64,000 nt of DNA from Bacteroidales bacterium UBA1680. Lineage in GTDB: Bacteria > Bacteroidota > Bacteroidia > Bacteroidales > UBA932. Positions 16,983 to 26,249 of this stretch are shown one piece after another. Each line of letters opens with the position of its first letter. The first letter of the stretch is position 1. A model generated the notes under the pieces. It searched no databases. It was not told the origin of the DNA and was given only the letters and a program-made list of their open reading frames with translations. The position numbers and the translations under genes were made by a program. The stretch covers positions 4,841-68,840 of the forward strand of contig DCKG01000016.1 in the NCBI GenBank assembly GCA_002320605.1, in the 5' to 3' direction.

Positions 16983-19331
16983 ATGACTGAAGTGACTAGA
17001 AAAAGAATTATAAAATGGTTCTGGATAATAATAACATTTCCAGTGCTATTCCTTTTCCTTATGCTTTTCCTCGTCTGGGTGTTCGCTGACATCCCTTCGT
17101 TCAAGGAACTGGAGAACCCGGACAGCAAGCTCGCCACTCAGATAATGGCTGATGATGGTGAGATTCTAACGACATTCCACATAGAGAACAGGACATACGT
17201 TACATACGAAGAACTTTCGCCGAGCATCGTGCAAGCAGCCGTGGCCACGGAGGACAGACGCTTCTACAGGCATTCGGGGATTGATTTCAAAGGCCTTGGC
17301 AGGGTATTCTTCAAAACCATATTATTACAGAAGTCCAGCCAGGGTGGCGGTAGCACGATCACTCAGCAGCTCGCGAAGACGCTTTATCCTAGGACAGAGA
17401 TAAAACATAAGATTCCGGGAATATATCATGTTAAAATGGTATGGATAAAGCTGAAGGAATGGATAACCGCCGTGAAGCTGGAGCGGAACTACACGAAAGA
17501 CGAGATTGTCACGATGTATCTGAATTCCGTGTTCTTCGGCAGCAGCGCCTACGGAATCAGGGCGGCTTCAGAGACGTTCTTCGGGAAGCTTCCGAAAGAC
17601 CTCACGGTCGAGGAGAGCGCAGTGCTTGTGGGAATGATAAATAAGCCTACCAGGTACAATCCTGCCCTTAATCCGGATAAGGCTCTAGTCAGGAGAAATT
17701 TCGTGATAGAGAAGATGAAAGACTCGGGATACATCACGAAGGCTGAGAGAGACTCTATAAAGCAGATACCTATAACGTTGAATTACGAGGTTCAGGACCA
17801 TAATGCTGGTCACGCACCTTATTTCAGAGACATGCTTCGCAGGGTGATGACTGCCCATAAGCCTCGCAGGTCGGAGTACACAGTCAATGAGGATTATGTC
17901 GTGGATTCGCTTGCATGGGCTACGGATGACCTCTACGGCTGGCTTGAGAAGACAAAGAAGCCAGATGGGAGCAAATACAACTTGGATAAAGATGGCTTAA
18001 GAATATACACCACCATCAATTACAAGATGCAGGAGTATGCCGAAGAAGCGGTGGCAGAGAGAATCAGAGCCCTGCAAAAAGACTTCGATAGAGACCTGCG
18101 CAGCAAGACTCATGCTCCGTTCTCCAATGACATAGATGAGGAAAACAGGAACAGAGTAATGAACCAGGCTCGTCGGTGGAGCGACCGCTGGAGGATGATG
18201 AAAAAAGACGGGAATAGCGAGGCTCAGATACTGAAGTCTTTTTCCGTGCCGACCAAGATGAGAGTCTTCGCCTACAACAGCAAGGGTTATGCAGACACGA
18301 CCATGACCCCGGATGACTCGATTAAATATTATAAGTCTATTCTCAGGACTGCGTTCTTCGCCATGGAGCCAGAGACCGGCTTCGTGAAGGCTTACGTAGG
18401 AGGACCGAATTATCGTTATTTCAAATATGATAATGTCCGCCAGGGGAAACGGCAGGTCGGATCTACAATTAAGCCTTACCTCTATACTTTGGCTATGCAG
18501 GAGGGCATGACCCCTTGCGACAAAGTGTTGAACGTGCCTCAGACGTTCGTGCTGGATGACGGCAACACATGGACACCAAGAAGCACCGATAAAGATGAAT
18601 GGATAGGCAAGACAGTCACGCTGAAGTGGGGGCTTACTAACAGCTCTAATAATATATCGGCTTACCTGATGAAGCAGTTCGGCCCTTATGCCATGGTAGA
18701 GATGATGAGGCAGATGGGAGTGCACAGCTTCCTTGACCCGACCCCTTCTCTTTGCGTAGGCTCTGCTGACCTTTCTCTATTTGAGATGGTAGCGGCATAC
18801 AACATATTCCCATCTAAAGGCGTTTACAGCACCCCGTTGTTCGTGACGAGGATAGAAGACAGCCAGGGCAACGTGATCTCGGAGTTCACGAATCGTCGTT
18901 ACGAGGCTATCAGCGAGCAGACCGCTTATCAGATGGTCGACATGATGGTGAATGTGGTCAGGAATGGCACGGGAGCTAGGTTGCGTTACAGATACGGGAT
19001 GACGGGAGAAATCGGCGGCAAGACGGGAACTACTAACGATAACGCTGACGGCTGGTTCATCGGCTATACTCCTAGACTAGTCGCAGGGGTGTGGACAGGA
19101 GCCGAGGACAGGCAGGTACACTTCCAGTCCATTGCTCTTGGCCAGGGGGCTAACATGTCCCTGCCGACATGGGGCATATTCATGAATAAAGTCCTTGCAG
19201 ACGGAACTCTAGGCATCTCGGCAGATGACAAGTTTGACATTCCGGCAGGGCTGGGGCCAAATGACTGCTCTGGCGGTGGCCAGAATGCTGAGGCGCAGCA
19301 GGAAAAGGCTGAAGAATACTATTTTGAATAG
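16983..19331 (+). CDS. mrcA: Class A penicillin-binding protein 1A (bifunctional)
   Basis: 782 residues. The N-terminal anchor (about 14-37) is followed by a GT51 glycosyltransferase domain with EDRRFYRHSGID (catalytic Glu) and GGSTITQQLAKTLYPRTE. A transpeptidase domain has the Ser-x-x-Lys STIK (VGSTIKPYLY), SNN (TNSSNNISAY) and KTGTT motifs. The C-terminus is a short Gly/Gln/Glu-rich tail. It polymerises and cross-links peptidoglycan outside the inner membrane. A candidate -7 element TAAATTTG sits at 16967-16974. ddl follows after 10 bp, so the two genes form a cell-wall operon, probably with prmC. Confidence 0.95.
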   Translation: MTEVTRKRIIKWFWIIITFPVLFLFLMLFLVWVFADIPSFKELENPDSKLATQIMADDGEILTTFHIENRTYVTYEELSPSIVQAAVATEDRRFYRHSGIDFKGLGRVFFKTILLQKSSQGGGSTITQQLAKTLYPRTEIKHKIPGIYHVKMVWIKLKEWITAVKLERNYTKDEIVTMYLNSVFFGSSAYGIRAASETFFGKLPKDLTVEESAVLVGMINKPTRYNPALNPDKALVRRNFVIEKMKDSGYITKAERDSIKQIPITLNYEVQDHNAGHAPYFRDMLRRVMTAHKPRRSEYTVNEDYVVDSLAWATDDLYGWLEKTKKPDGSKYNLDKDGLRIYTTINYKMQEYAEEAVAERIRALQKDFDRDLRSKTHAPFSNDIDEENRNRVMNQARRWSDRWRMMKKDGNSEAQILKSFSVPTKMRVFAYNSKGYADTTMTPDDSIKYYKSILRTAFFAMEPETGFVKAYVGGPNYRYFKYDNVRQGKRQVGSTIKPYLYTLAMQEGMTPCDKVLNVPQTFVLDDGNTWTPRSTDKDEWIGKTVTLKWGLTNSSNNISAYLMKQFGPYAMVEMMRQMGVHSFLDPTPSLCVGSADLSLFEMVAAYNIFPSKGVYSTPLFVTRIEDSQGNVISEFTNRRYEAISEQTAYQMVDMMVNVVRNGTGARLRYRYGMTGEIGGKTGTTNDNADGWFIGYTPRLVAGVWTGAEDRQVHFQSIALGQGANMSLPTWGIFMNKVLADGTLGISADDKFDIPAGLGPNDCSGGGQNAEAQQEKAEEYYFE

Positions 19332-19341
19332 AATTATTAAT

Positions 19342-20358
19342 ATGGGCAAGTACAACAAAATCGCTGTGGTGTATGGGAGCGATTCCTCCGAATGGGAGGT
19401 TTCATGCAGGAGCGGGGAGTTCGTTGCTTCAAGGATAGACGGTACGAAGTACGAGATCTATGAGATTTTCGCTCGTTTCGGGAAATGGCAGCTGGTTGCC
19501 ATGAAGAAGCTGAATTCCATGAGAGTGCCTTTCCCAGAGGGTGCGAGGCCGGAAATTGATAAGAATGATTTTTCGGTGAGAGTATATGGCGAGAAAGTGA
19601 AGTTCGATTACTGCTACATAGTGCAGCATGGAACTCCTGGCGAGAATGGCCTCTTTCAGGGCTATCTGGAGATGCTTGGCATCCCGTTCAGTTCTTGCAG
19701 CGCTTTCGCATCGGCCGTGGCATTCGATAAGTTCGCCTGCAAAAGTTACTTGCGTGACGAGGATTTCGTGAAATGTGCCCCTGACGTGTTCGTGCGAGAT
19801 GGAATGGACATAGATGCAGTGACGAAAAAGGTAGCAGGGAAGCTGAAGTTCCCTGTGTTCGTTAAACCAACCGACGGAGGTTCCAGTTTCGGGATAACAA
19901 AAGTTAAGAAGCCAGAAGACTTGCCAGGGGCTATCAGGTTCGCTTTTTCCGAAGGTCCGACTCTAATAGTAGAGCAAGGAATAGATGGGCGGGAATTCAC
20001 TTGCGCGGCATATTCTAACGGGAAAGCTGTTAAGTCTCTGCCAGTCATCCAGATAGTGACTGATAATGAATATTTTGACTACGATGCCAAATATAACGGC
20101 CACAGCCAGGAGATATGCCCTGCGCCGATTGACGACAACCTGAGGGAACATATTCAAAGAACGACAGAGAAAATATATTCCCAGCTAGGCTGTTCTGGCA
20201 TAGTGAGAATTGACTATATACTTTCGGAGGACGGTCTATATTTCTTGGAGGTGAACACTATTCCTGGAATGACCAGCGCATCTCTGGTGCCTAAGATGAT
20301 TAGGACAGCAGGACAGGATATCACTGATTTCCTTACGCGCATCATAGAAAATTCTTGA
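19342..20358 (+). CDS. ddl: D-alanine--D-alanine ligase
   Basis: 338 residues from the ATG at 19342. The frame is open further upstream into the PBP1A gene, but the upstream Met codons would give an unrelated N-terminus; MGKYNKIAVVYGSDSSEW is the natural start. ATP-grasp fold with PVFVKPTDGGSSFGITKV, VEQGIDGREFTCA and the metal/substrate motif FLEVNTIPGMTSASLVPKM. It makes the D-Ala-D-Ala dipeptide for lipid II stems. The gene lies 10 bp after the PBP1A gene. Confidence 0.94.
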   Translation: MGKYNKIAVVYGSDSSEWEVSCRSGEFVASRIDGTKYEIYEIFARFGKWQLVAMKKLNSMRVPFPEGARPEIDKNDFSVRVYGEKVKFDYCYIVQHGTPGENGLFQGYLEMLGIPFSSCSAFASAVAFDKFACKSYLRDEDFVKCAPDVFVRDGMDIDAVTKKVAGKLKFPVFVKPTDGGSSFGITKVKKPEDLPGAIRFAFSEGPTLIVEQGIDGREFTCAAYSNGKAVKSLPVIQIVTDNEYFDYDAKYNGHSQEICPAPIDDNLREHIQRTTEKIYSQLGCSGIVRIDYILSEDGLYFLEVNTIPGMTSASLVPKMIRTAGQDITDFLTRIIENS

Positions 20359-20412
20359 CCTTTGAGAAGGATGAATATTGTTTTTGATTTATCATTTATT
20401 AAGAATTAGCAA

Positions 20413-21315
20413 GTGTTATTGAAAGAATTCATTGCTGAAGGAGTTTCAGCACTCGAGCAGCTTTATCCAACTGCCGAGGCTAAGAATATTGTTCTCATGC
20501 TCTGTGAGAGCCGTCTAGGCACGAAGAACTATACCCACATAGTAGAGCCAGACTATGCGATTAAGCCGGGCCAGCTGCCGTCTTTGCAGGAAGATTTGAA
20601 AAGGCTGTCTTCGGGAGAGCCTGTACAGTACGTAATTGGCGAGGCTGATTTCTGCGGCTACAAATTCAAGGTTACGCCTGACGTGCTGATACCGCGTCCG
20701 GAGACGGAGCTGTTGTGCCGTGAGGCTGTGAAAATCGGCTCCCGCATCCAGCGCATGAGAGAGGCTTACGGGAAATCCGCCAGGCCGGTTCGCGTGTTGG
20801 ATTTGTGCACCGGCTCCGGATGCATCGCATGGACGATAGCCTTGGAGATGCCGGGCTGCGAGGTCGTCGGAACCGATATATCCCAGAAAGCCATTCAAAT
20901 GGCTTCCAGCCAGAATTTCAGCATTCAAGTTAAAGAGAGAGAGGCGATAACTCCGAAATTCATAGTCTCTGACGTGCTGGATTTCAACCAGGAACTCGAT
21001 CAAGGGCAGTTTGACCTTATAGTGAGCAATCCTCCGTACATCAAAGAATCGGAAAAGGCTAACATGAGGGTGAATGTGCTCAATTTCGAACCACCACTTG
21101 CCCTGTTTGTCTCTGATGATGATCCGTTGGTATATTATCGCGCCATCGCCCATTGGGCCCAGGAATTTCTCGAAGCAGACGGCAAAGGGCTTGTCGAAAT
21201 CAACGAGCTCCTTGCTCCGGAGACGACCAGCGTTTTCAAGCAGGCTGATTTCGAGAACACGAGGACAATTCTCGACTTCTATGATAAAAAGCGTTTCGTC
21301 CTCTTCTCAAAATAG
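20413..21315 (+). CDS. prmC: PrmC, release-factor glutamine methyltransferase
   Basis: 300 residues starting at a GTG (a TTG six bases on is an alternative). An N-terminal helical domain precedes the SAM-binding RVLDLCTGSGCIAW (about residues 125-138) and the catalytic NPPY motif (DLIVSNPPYIKESE). It methylates the GGQ glutamine of RF1 and RF2. It follows ddl by 54 bp and ends in a clear terminator. Confidence 0.93.
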   Translation: MLLKEFIAEGVSALEQLYPTAEAKNIVLMLCESRLGTKNYTHIVEPDYAIKPGQLPSLQEDLKRLSSGEPVQYVIGEADFCGYKFKVTPDVLIPRPETELLCREAVKIGSRIQRMREAYGKSARPVRVLDLCTGSGCIAWTIALEMPGCEVVGTDISQKAIQMASSQNFSIQVKEREAITPKFIVSDVLDFNQELDQGQFDLIVSNPPYIKESEKANMRVNVLNFEPPLALFVSDDDPLVYYRAIAHWAQEFLEADGKGLVEINELLAPETTSVFKQADFENTRTILDFYDKKRFVLFSK

Positions 21316-21351
21316 GCTTTCTGGGCCTCTGTGACGCATGTTTTAAAATAT

Positions 21352-21385
21352 CCGTTGAAAATTTCATTCAACGGCTATTTTTTGC
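21352..21385 (+). terminator. Rho-independent terminator after prmC
   Basis: CCGTTGAA (21352-21359) pairs with TTCAACGG (21367-21374) over a 7-base loop and is followed by CTATTTTTTG on the plus strand, 37 bp past the prmC stop. Confidence 0.8.
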
Positions 21386-21416
21386 TCTCTTTGCATCAGA
21401 GATAAACGCAGAGTTT

Positions 21417-22622
21417 ATGGAAAGCTTCAATCATCTTTTCAGGAAGCAGGCGGTGGTGCCGCTGCTTTTCCTGGCTGCTCTTTCTTCGTGCAGCAATATT
21501 GACGAAGATAAAGTGGACGCTAATGTCCGATTGGAAGAGGCTGCTGTCAACGTAACGCCTGAAGGCATAGCCAAGATGCTGAGCGGAATTCCTTTCGGGG
21601 TCTCTCAAGTCAGGGAGGTCTGGCAGGCTGTCTGCTCTTCCATTTCAAATGGCTATGACGAGGAGTATACTTTCAGCGATGTTTTCCTTGCCCCAGGATG
21701 CGGGGTAGGGGAAACTGCATCTTCAGATGTCGGCCTAGCCGTTTCAAGGAGTGTCAGAGCTTCCGCGAGGAGCTCTGCCGCCATCCGAGATTTAATCAAT
21801 GAATATGCCTCCTCCAAGCTGCAGACTAGGTCTGACGATTTCATTGCAAGGCTTGCAGAGTCAGGCATGCAGATTTATTGGCCATATTCGGAAGACTGGG
21901 ATGGGCAGTCGATGCCTGTGATAACCTTCGACCCGGAAAATGGATCTGAGACGAATATAGCCTTCGAACGGTTCTTGCAGCCTGACGGGGCTTGGGCTGT
22001 ACGCAAGATTTCAGTTGACGAGTCTTATGCCCGGAAGCATCCTGTCTGGGTGATAAATCGTAATGACGATGCCGAGTTCGTCACGCCTCAGATGGCAGAA
22101 AAGCTCGGCATGCTAGCAAGGCCTTCGGTTTCCACTCGATCCTATGGCGCTTTCAAGACTTTGGTTCTCAAGGAATTCAAAGCGCACAGGAATTACGATG
22201 GCTGGTTTTCAGGTGGGTCTGAGTTTTTCGTCAAATGTGGGTCTATCGAGTCTTTCAAGGCTAGGACTGAGGAAGAAATGGATGATTACAATCCTCAGAT
22301 TACTGATTTTATGATCAAGGTCCGGCGCAAGCAGGTTGGGAAATCCCTGAGATTCAATTCAATACTTGTATCGGAATGGTCGGAACAGTTGAGCGAGTGT
22401 GCTTTCATGGTCGTTGAGGACGATGGAGGAAAAATGACGAAGTGGTCGGCTGCTGGCACGGTTAAGATCAAGTCGAGATCTTACGGATTCGAAGTGGCGT
22501 TCCCATATCATCGCAGCGACGACATAGTCTGGCGCGGAAAACTTTCCGACAACTATTTGGAGCGGAACAGTGGCAAGGCTGCTAGGTTCGGTGACGTAAG
22601 CATCACATTCGAGTTCGTGTGA
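21417..22622 (+). CDS. Predicted lipoprotein of unknown function
   Basis: 401 residues. A signal peptide with lipobox (LFLAALSSC, Cys at about 26) places it in the envelope. The mature part shows no motif I recognise. It contains a Ser/Ala/Arg-rich segment (SRSVRASARSSAAIRDL), a Trp-rich PYSEDWDGQ stretch and a C-terminal beta-rich part (KIKSRSYGFEVAFPYHRSDD, then FGDVSITFEFV). The gene is directly after the prmC terminator and converges with the U32 gene, 11 bp apart. Likely a cell-surface or periplasmic protein with a C-terminal sandwich domain; the function is unknown. Confidence 0.8.
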   Translation: MESFNHLFRKQAVVPLLFLAALSSCSNIDEDKVDANVRLEEAAVNVTPEGIAKMLSGIPFGVSQVREVWQAVCSSISNGYDEEYTFSDVFLAPGCGVGETASSDVGLAVSRSVRASARSSAAIRDLINEYASSKLQTRSDDFIARLAESGMQIYWPYSEDWDGQSMPVITFDPENGSETNIAFERFLQPDGAWAVRKISVDESYARKHPVWVINRNDDAEFVTPQMAEKLGMLARPSVSTRSYGAFKTLVLKEFKAHRNYDGWFSGGSEFFVKCGSIESFKARTEEEMDDYNPQITDFMIKVRRKQVGKSLRFNSILVSEWSEQLSECAFMVVEDDGGKMTKWSAAGTVKIKSRSYGFEVAFPYHRSDDIVWRGKLSDNYLERNSGKAARFGDVSITFEFV

Positions 22623-22633
22623 CAGTAGTCGGG

Positions 22634-24547
22634 CTATCGCTTCTTCGGGGTAGCTGCGCTGACTGTCATCTCGCACGCCGCGCAATCGAAGCCGAGGACA
22701 TAACGCTTGCCATTATTCACAAGGAACAGGGGGCCTGTCTGGGCAGCATGCTGGAATCTAGGGCAGAGCCCCAGTTCATATCTTATGCAATATTTCGTGC
22801 GCATGAGCTCGGCTCCTTCTCTATGGGAAATTTCGAATGCCGGCTCTATTGATTCGGCTCCGTAGAATTCATAAATTTCACGGCTCAGGTGATTTGCGAT
22901 ATTCTCCTTGTAAGTCAGTGCTTTAGGAATGCTGACGGAACTTCTGTCCTTTGGTCTTGCTTTGCCGAGCGGGATTGCCTTGCACGGCATTTCATCCAGC
23001 TTGGAGGCGATTTCTCGACGTATTTCGTTCAGTTCGGCGGCCTTCAAGAATGGCAGAGGCTGACCTTGCAAAGATTGTAATCTGAAGGAATATATTCCCG
23101 AAATCTTTGAAATCTGAGTCCTGTATATTCCTTCCATTCTTATCCGGTCACGCGCCATCTCTCCGGCTGTCTGCAGATTCAGGGACACCGTGCGACCATC
23201 CTCGCTTTCGGCGCTGATATTCAAAGATTTGCCATCGCTGTTGGCAGAAATGCTCACGGAAACGTCTATGGTTCTTGCAGAGAGGCTGACCTCAAATTCG
23301 CGCTCGAATTCGCTATCCACGTTCCTGTACAGAGTCGTGCCTGACTTCAGGACGGGCACAGCCTTGCAACGAATAGTATTCCCTTCGCAGACATCCCCGC
23401 GGAAGCCGATTATTTCGTCTCCGTTGAGAAAAGAGAATCCGTCCCCATTGTGAAGGGTGCATGAAGGATTCTTCAAGCTTACCAGGACCAGCATCTCGGA
23501 TGCATTTCTAGAACGGCTGGCACGGCTGGCCGTTTCCTTGCTCCCCACAGCGCTGCCCTCTTTGATCCCCGCCACAACGCCGATTTCCTCTCCTATATGT
23601 TTAGGTGCATTCATCGAGGACCACTTACCACGTTTGCCATCGATGAAGAGTTCGGTGTACCTGCGATTGAATGTCTTATTGAGGTCCGGAGTGAAACCGC
23701 TTCGGATGCTTCCAAAAGAGGACCTGCAATATTTGTCTGGATGCCTTGCGACCAAGTCGTCCAAAGCCGATGAATATGCTCTAGTGACGTTACGGACATA
23801 CGAAATATTCTTAAGCCTGCCCTCTATCTTGAAGGAATCTATGCCTGCCTCAGCTAAATCCCCGAGGAGGTGCAGCAGATTATAGTCTTTTAGTGATAGC
23901 AGAGCCTTGTTCTTTACGATAACCTTTCCGCTGGCATCCTCCAGATCATAGAGGGAGCGGCAGGCCTGAATGCACTCGCCTCGGTTGGCGCTTCTGCCGG
24001 TGATATATTCAGACATATAGCATTGCCCGCTGTAGCATACGCAGAGGGCTCCATGCACGAAAAATTCCAATTCGCAGTTCACTGCGGAGCGTATTTTACG
24101 GATTTCTTCAAGTGACAGCTCGCGTTCCAGCACTAGCCGGGAGAATCCGAGTGCCTCATAGAATCGGGCTTTCTCGGGCGTGCGAATAGCGCACTGGGTT
24201 GAAGCATGTAGCGGCAGGACAGAGCCTTTGCCACTAGATTGAATATTCAGCAGAGCCAAGTCCTGGTCGATCACGCCGTCTACGCCAGCGTCCGATGCCT
24301 CTTCCAGCAGCTTCTTCACTCGCGGGAGCTCGTCGTCGTAGACAATCGTGTTGATGGTTATGAATATCCTCACTCCGAAGCGATGAGCATAGGTACATAG
24401 TTTCCGGATATCCTCCATCGAGTTTCCTGCCGCCTGTCTTGCTCCGAATCCTGGCCCGGCTATGTAAACGGCATCCGCCCCGCAGTCTATGGCGGCGAAG
24501 CCTATCTCTTTGTCCCTTGCAGGCGCCAGAAGTTCTAAATATCTCAT
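22634..24547 (-). CDS. rlhA: U32-family protein, RlhA-like 23S rRNA cytidine hydroxylase
   Basis: 637 residues. The N-terminus LELLAPARDKEIGFAAIDCG and GADAVYIAGPGFGAR, the U32 signature EFFVHGALCVCYSGQCYMSEYITGRSANRGECIQACR, and the C-terminal CIRYELGLCP with FDCAACEM match E. coli RlhA (YdcP, with DUF3656) over the full length, not the shorter TrhP or UbiU/V proteins. RlhA is needed for 5-hydroxycytidine at C2501 of 23S rRNA; the Cys residues probably bind an Fe-S cluster. Many databases still call this family peptidase or collagenase. Assignment to RlhA over another U32 hydroxylase is by remembered similarity. Confidence 0.8.
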   Translation of the reverse strand: MRYLELLAPARDKEIGFAAIDCGADAVYIAGPGFGARQAAGNSMEDIRKLCTYAHRFGVRIFITINTIVYDDELPRVKKLLEEASDAGVDGVIDQDLALLNIQSSGKGSVLPLHASTQCAIRTPEKARFYEALGFSRLVLERELSLEEIRKIRSAVNCELEFFVHGALCVCYSGQCYMSEYITGRSANRGECIQACRSLYDLEDASGKVIVKNKALLSLKDYNLLHLLGDLAEAGIDSFKIEGRLKNISYVRNVTRAYSSALDDLVARHPDKYCRSSFGSIRSGFTPDLNKTFNRRYTELFIDGKRGKWSSMNAPKHIGEEIGVVAGIKEGSAVGSKETASRASRSRNASEMLVLVSLKNPSCTLHNGDGFSFLNGDEIIGFRGDVCEGNTIRCKAVPVLKSGTTLYRNVDSEFEREFEVSLSARTIDVSVSISANSDGKSLNISAESEDGRTVSLNLQTAGEMARDRIRMEGIYRTQISKISGIYSFRLQSLQGQPLPFLKAAELNEIRREIASKLDEMPCKAIPLGKARPKDRSSVSIPKALTYKENIANHLSREIYEFYGAESIEPAFEISHREGAELMRTKYCIRYELGLCPRFQHAAQTGPLFLVNNGKRYVLGFDCAACEMTVSAATPKKR

Positions 24548-24568
24548 ATCTTTACTGAATATCCGGCA

Positions 24569-26017
24569 TTATATTAATTTGAACAGGTCATCCATTCGGA
24601 CGAGGCTTTGGACTGAATTCGAATATTGGTTGCGAATAAGCCCGAATGTGGTTATGAGAGTAAGCTGCAAGGACTTCTTTGTGTGCGTCTCACTCTGAAA
24701 AGCATCAATTTTCCCACGCAACTCCTCGTCCGTGTCCTTGTCTATCGTAAAATCATTTCCCGAGAATTTCATCTCACAGATATTTATGACATTATCGGCT
24801 CTGTCGATTACCATGTCTATTTGCGCTCCACCTTCTTTCCTGCGGCTGAGCCAAGGCATTGTTTCAGTTTGCACCCCTGCAATTCCCAAGGCTGATTTGA
24901 TCTGCCTGACATGAAGAAAGCAAATGTTTTCGAAAGTATAGCCTCTCCATGCATTGAGCATCGGAGAGAGCAGATTGTCCTGCCAGAAGCGTTCATTTGT
25001 CGTTTTTTTCTTATCCTTGAAATAAAGCCAGAACAAACAGAATGAGTCAATGACTCGGTAACGTACATCTGTCCGGGGACCATCGTAATTGTTGAATGAG
25101 CCAATGAAACCGTTTGCCTCCAAGGCTTTGAGAGAATCGGTCAAGGAGCCGCCAGAATTTATGCCAGAGGTTTCGGAGAGTTCTTTTCTAGTCATCCCAT
25201 AGCGTTTCTTACCTAACTGTCTGATTATTTTCTTGTTGACTTCTGGGTTCACGAACAGCGAATTGAAGAGCCTATCGAATTCTTGTCCGAGTTTGGCATC
25301 TTTTGCAAAAAATAAATCATCGATGTTCTGGGCTAGGCTGCGCCCTTTTCTTATCAAAGAAAGATAATATGGGATTCCTCCCGTAACCATATATGCCTGC
25401 AGCTGGTCAAGTCGGCTAATCATCACACCTCTGTCTTTATAGAAGTCTTCGCATTCCTTGAGGCAGAATGGCTCCAGTTTGATTTCGTAAGTCGTCCTGT
25501 TGAACAGCCCTCCTTTACTATTCAATATTTTGTCAGAAATCCATGAAGTCGCCGAACCGCAAACAATCAGCATCAGGTTGCTTCTTCCAGCTCCCCAACC
25601 ATTCCAGAAATGCTCGAAAGCTGGCATGAATCCGGAGCGAGGCGTGTCCAGCCAGGGCAATTCATCAATGAATACGAGCTGCCTTTTTTCCCTACCTTTT
25701 TCTTCGAGCAAGGTTGTCAGTGCTTCGAATGCTTGTAGCCACGATGAAATTGTCTTTCCCATATATCCGAATCGAACCAGGGATGTGAAAAACGCATCGA
25801 GCTGATTCTGCAATACAGTTTTATCTTCGATATTGCTTTCGGCAGGAGAGAGTCCGGTGTGATAAAATGCGAACTCGTCACGGAACAATTCCCTTATCAA
25901 GTAGGTTTTGCCAACCCTTCTTCTGCCTTGAACTACGACAAATTCCGGCCTTTTTGAGTTGTAAAGGTCGGTGAGTTCCTGAGTCTCCTTAAGTCTGCCT
26001 ATTATTTTCTGCGCCAT
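24569..26017 (-). CDS. Orphan AAA+ ATPase, ATPase_2/DUF234 type
   Basis: 482 residues. Walker A is GRRRVGKT (31-38) and Walker B is QLVFIDELPWLD (about 114-125); the sensor region is LIVCGSATSW. A winged-helix-like segment follows (GMTRKELSETSGINSGGSLTDSLKALEANGFI as overlapping pieces, about 280-312). The C-terminal DUF234 domain holds a PD-(D/E)XK-like core: Asp in AQIDMVID and the Glu-x-Lys of ICEMKF. The family is multiplied in Bacteroidetes and archaea, and its function is unsettled. The gene stands alone and diverges from sufB. Its promoter is overlaid by five copies of TTGGCTGAAT, a layout expected of an autoregulator. Confidence 0.9.
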   Translation of the reverse strand: MAQKIIGRLKETQELTDLYNSKRPEFVVVQGRRRVGKTYLIRELFRDEFAFYHTGLSPAESNIEDKTVLQNQLDAFFTSLVRFGYMGKTISSWLQAFEALTTLLEEKGREKRQLVFIDELPWLDTPRSGFMPAFEHFWNGWGAGRSNLMLIVCGSATSWISDKILNSKGGLFNRTTYEIKLEPFCLKECEDFYKDRGVMISRLDQLQAYMVTGGIPYYLSLIRKGRSLAQNIDDLFFAKDAKLGQEFDRLFNSLFVNPEVNKKIIRQLGKKRYGMTRKELSETSGINSGGSLTDSLKALEANGFIGSFNNYDGPRTDVRYRVIDSFCLFWLYFKDKKKTTNERFWQDNLLSPMLNAWRGYTFENICFLHVRQIKSALGIAGVQTETMPWLSRRKEGGAQIDMVIDRADNVINICEMKFSGNDFTIDKDTDEELRGKIDAFQSETHTKKSLQLTLITTFGLIRNQYSNSVQSLVRMDDLFKLI

Positions 26018-26035
26018 GCTACTCTCATTTTGTCA

Positions 26036-26066
26036 CGAATATAAAAAATTGGCTGGATATGTCCAA
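26036..26066 (-). promoter_or_regulatory. Promoter of the ATPase_2 gene
   Basis: On the minus strand TATATTCG (26036-26043, one mismatch to TAnnTTTG) and TTG at 26064-26066 are separated by 20 bp. The first repeat copy (26049-26058) is inside the spacer and the second (26070-26079) is just upstream of -33. Confidence 0.5.
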
Positions 26067-26164
26067 CTTATTCAGCCAAATTCATCGTCTTCGACCTGGT
26101 TTTGGCTGAATATCTTCGGTTTATTCAGCCAGATTTGCGCCGAATTGCCATGTTTTGGCTGAAT
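26049..26164. repeat. Phased array of five TTGGCTGAAT units, alternating orientation
   Basis: Copies: 26049-26058 (+, one mismatch), 26070-26079 (-), 26102-26111 (+), 26123-26132 (-, one mismatch), 26155-26164 (+). Centre-to-centre distances are 21, 32, 21 and 32 bp, about two and three helical turns. The array lies in the divergent promoter region of the ATPase gene and sufB. Confidence 0.85.
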
Positions 26165-26220
26165 TAATCTTGGCAGGCTTCATATCCGGAGGCGGGTCTG
26201 CGACTTTCCTAATAAATTAA

Positions 26221-26228
26221 TATATTTG
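26221..26228 (+). promoter_or_regulatory. -7 element of the suf operon
   Basis: TATATTTG matches TAnnTTTG and ends 21 bp before the sufB ATG. The -33 element is not clear. The last TTGGCTGAAT unit of the neighbouring array ends 57 bp upstream, so cross-regulation is possible. Confidence 0.55.
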
Positions 26229-26249
26229 TAATTCTTAAACAATTAGAAA

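Noticed and set aside
1..26017. Calling the window a defence island because of the TOTE protein and the ATPases
   Set aside because: The candidates are scattered among conserved housekeeping operons and not clustered with each other.
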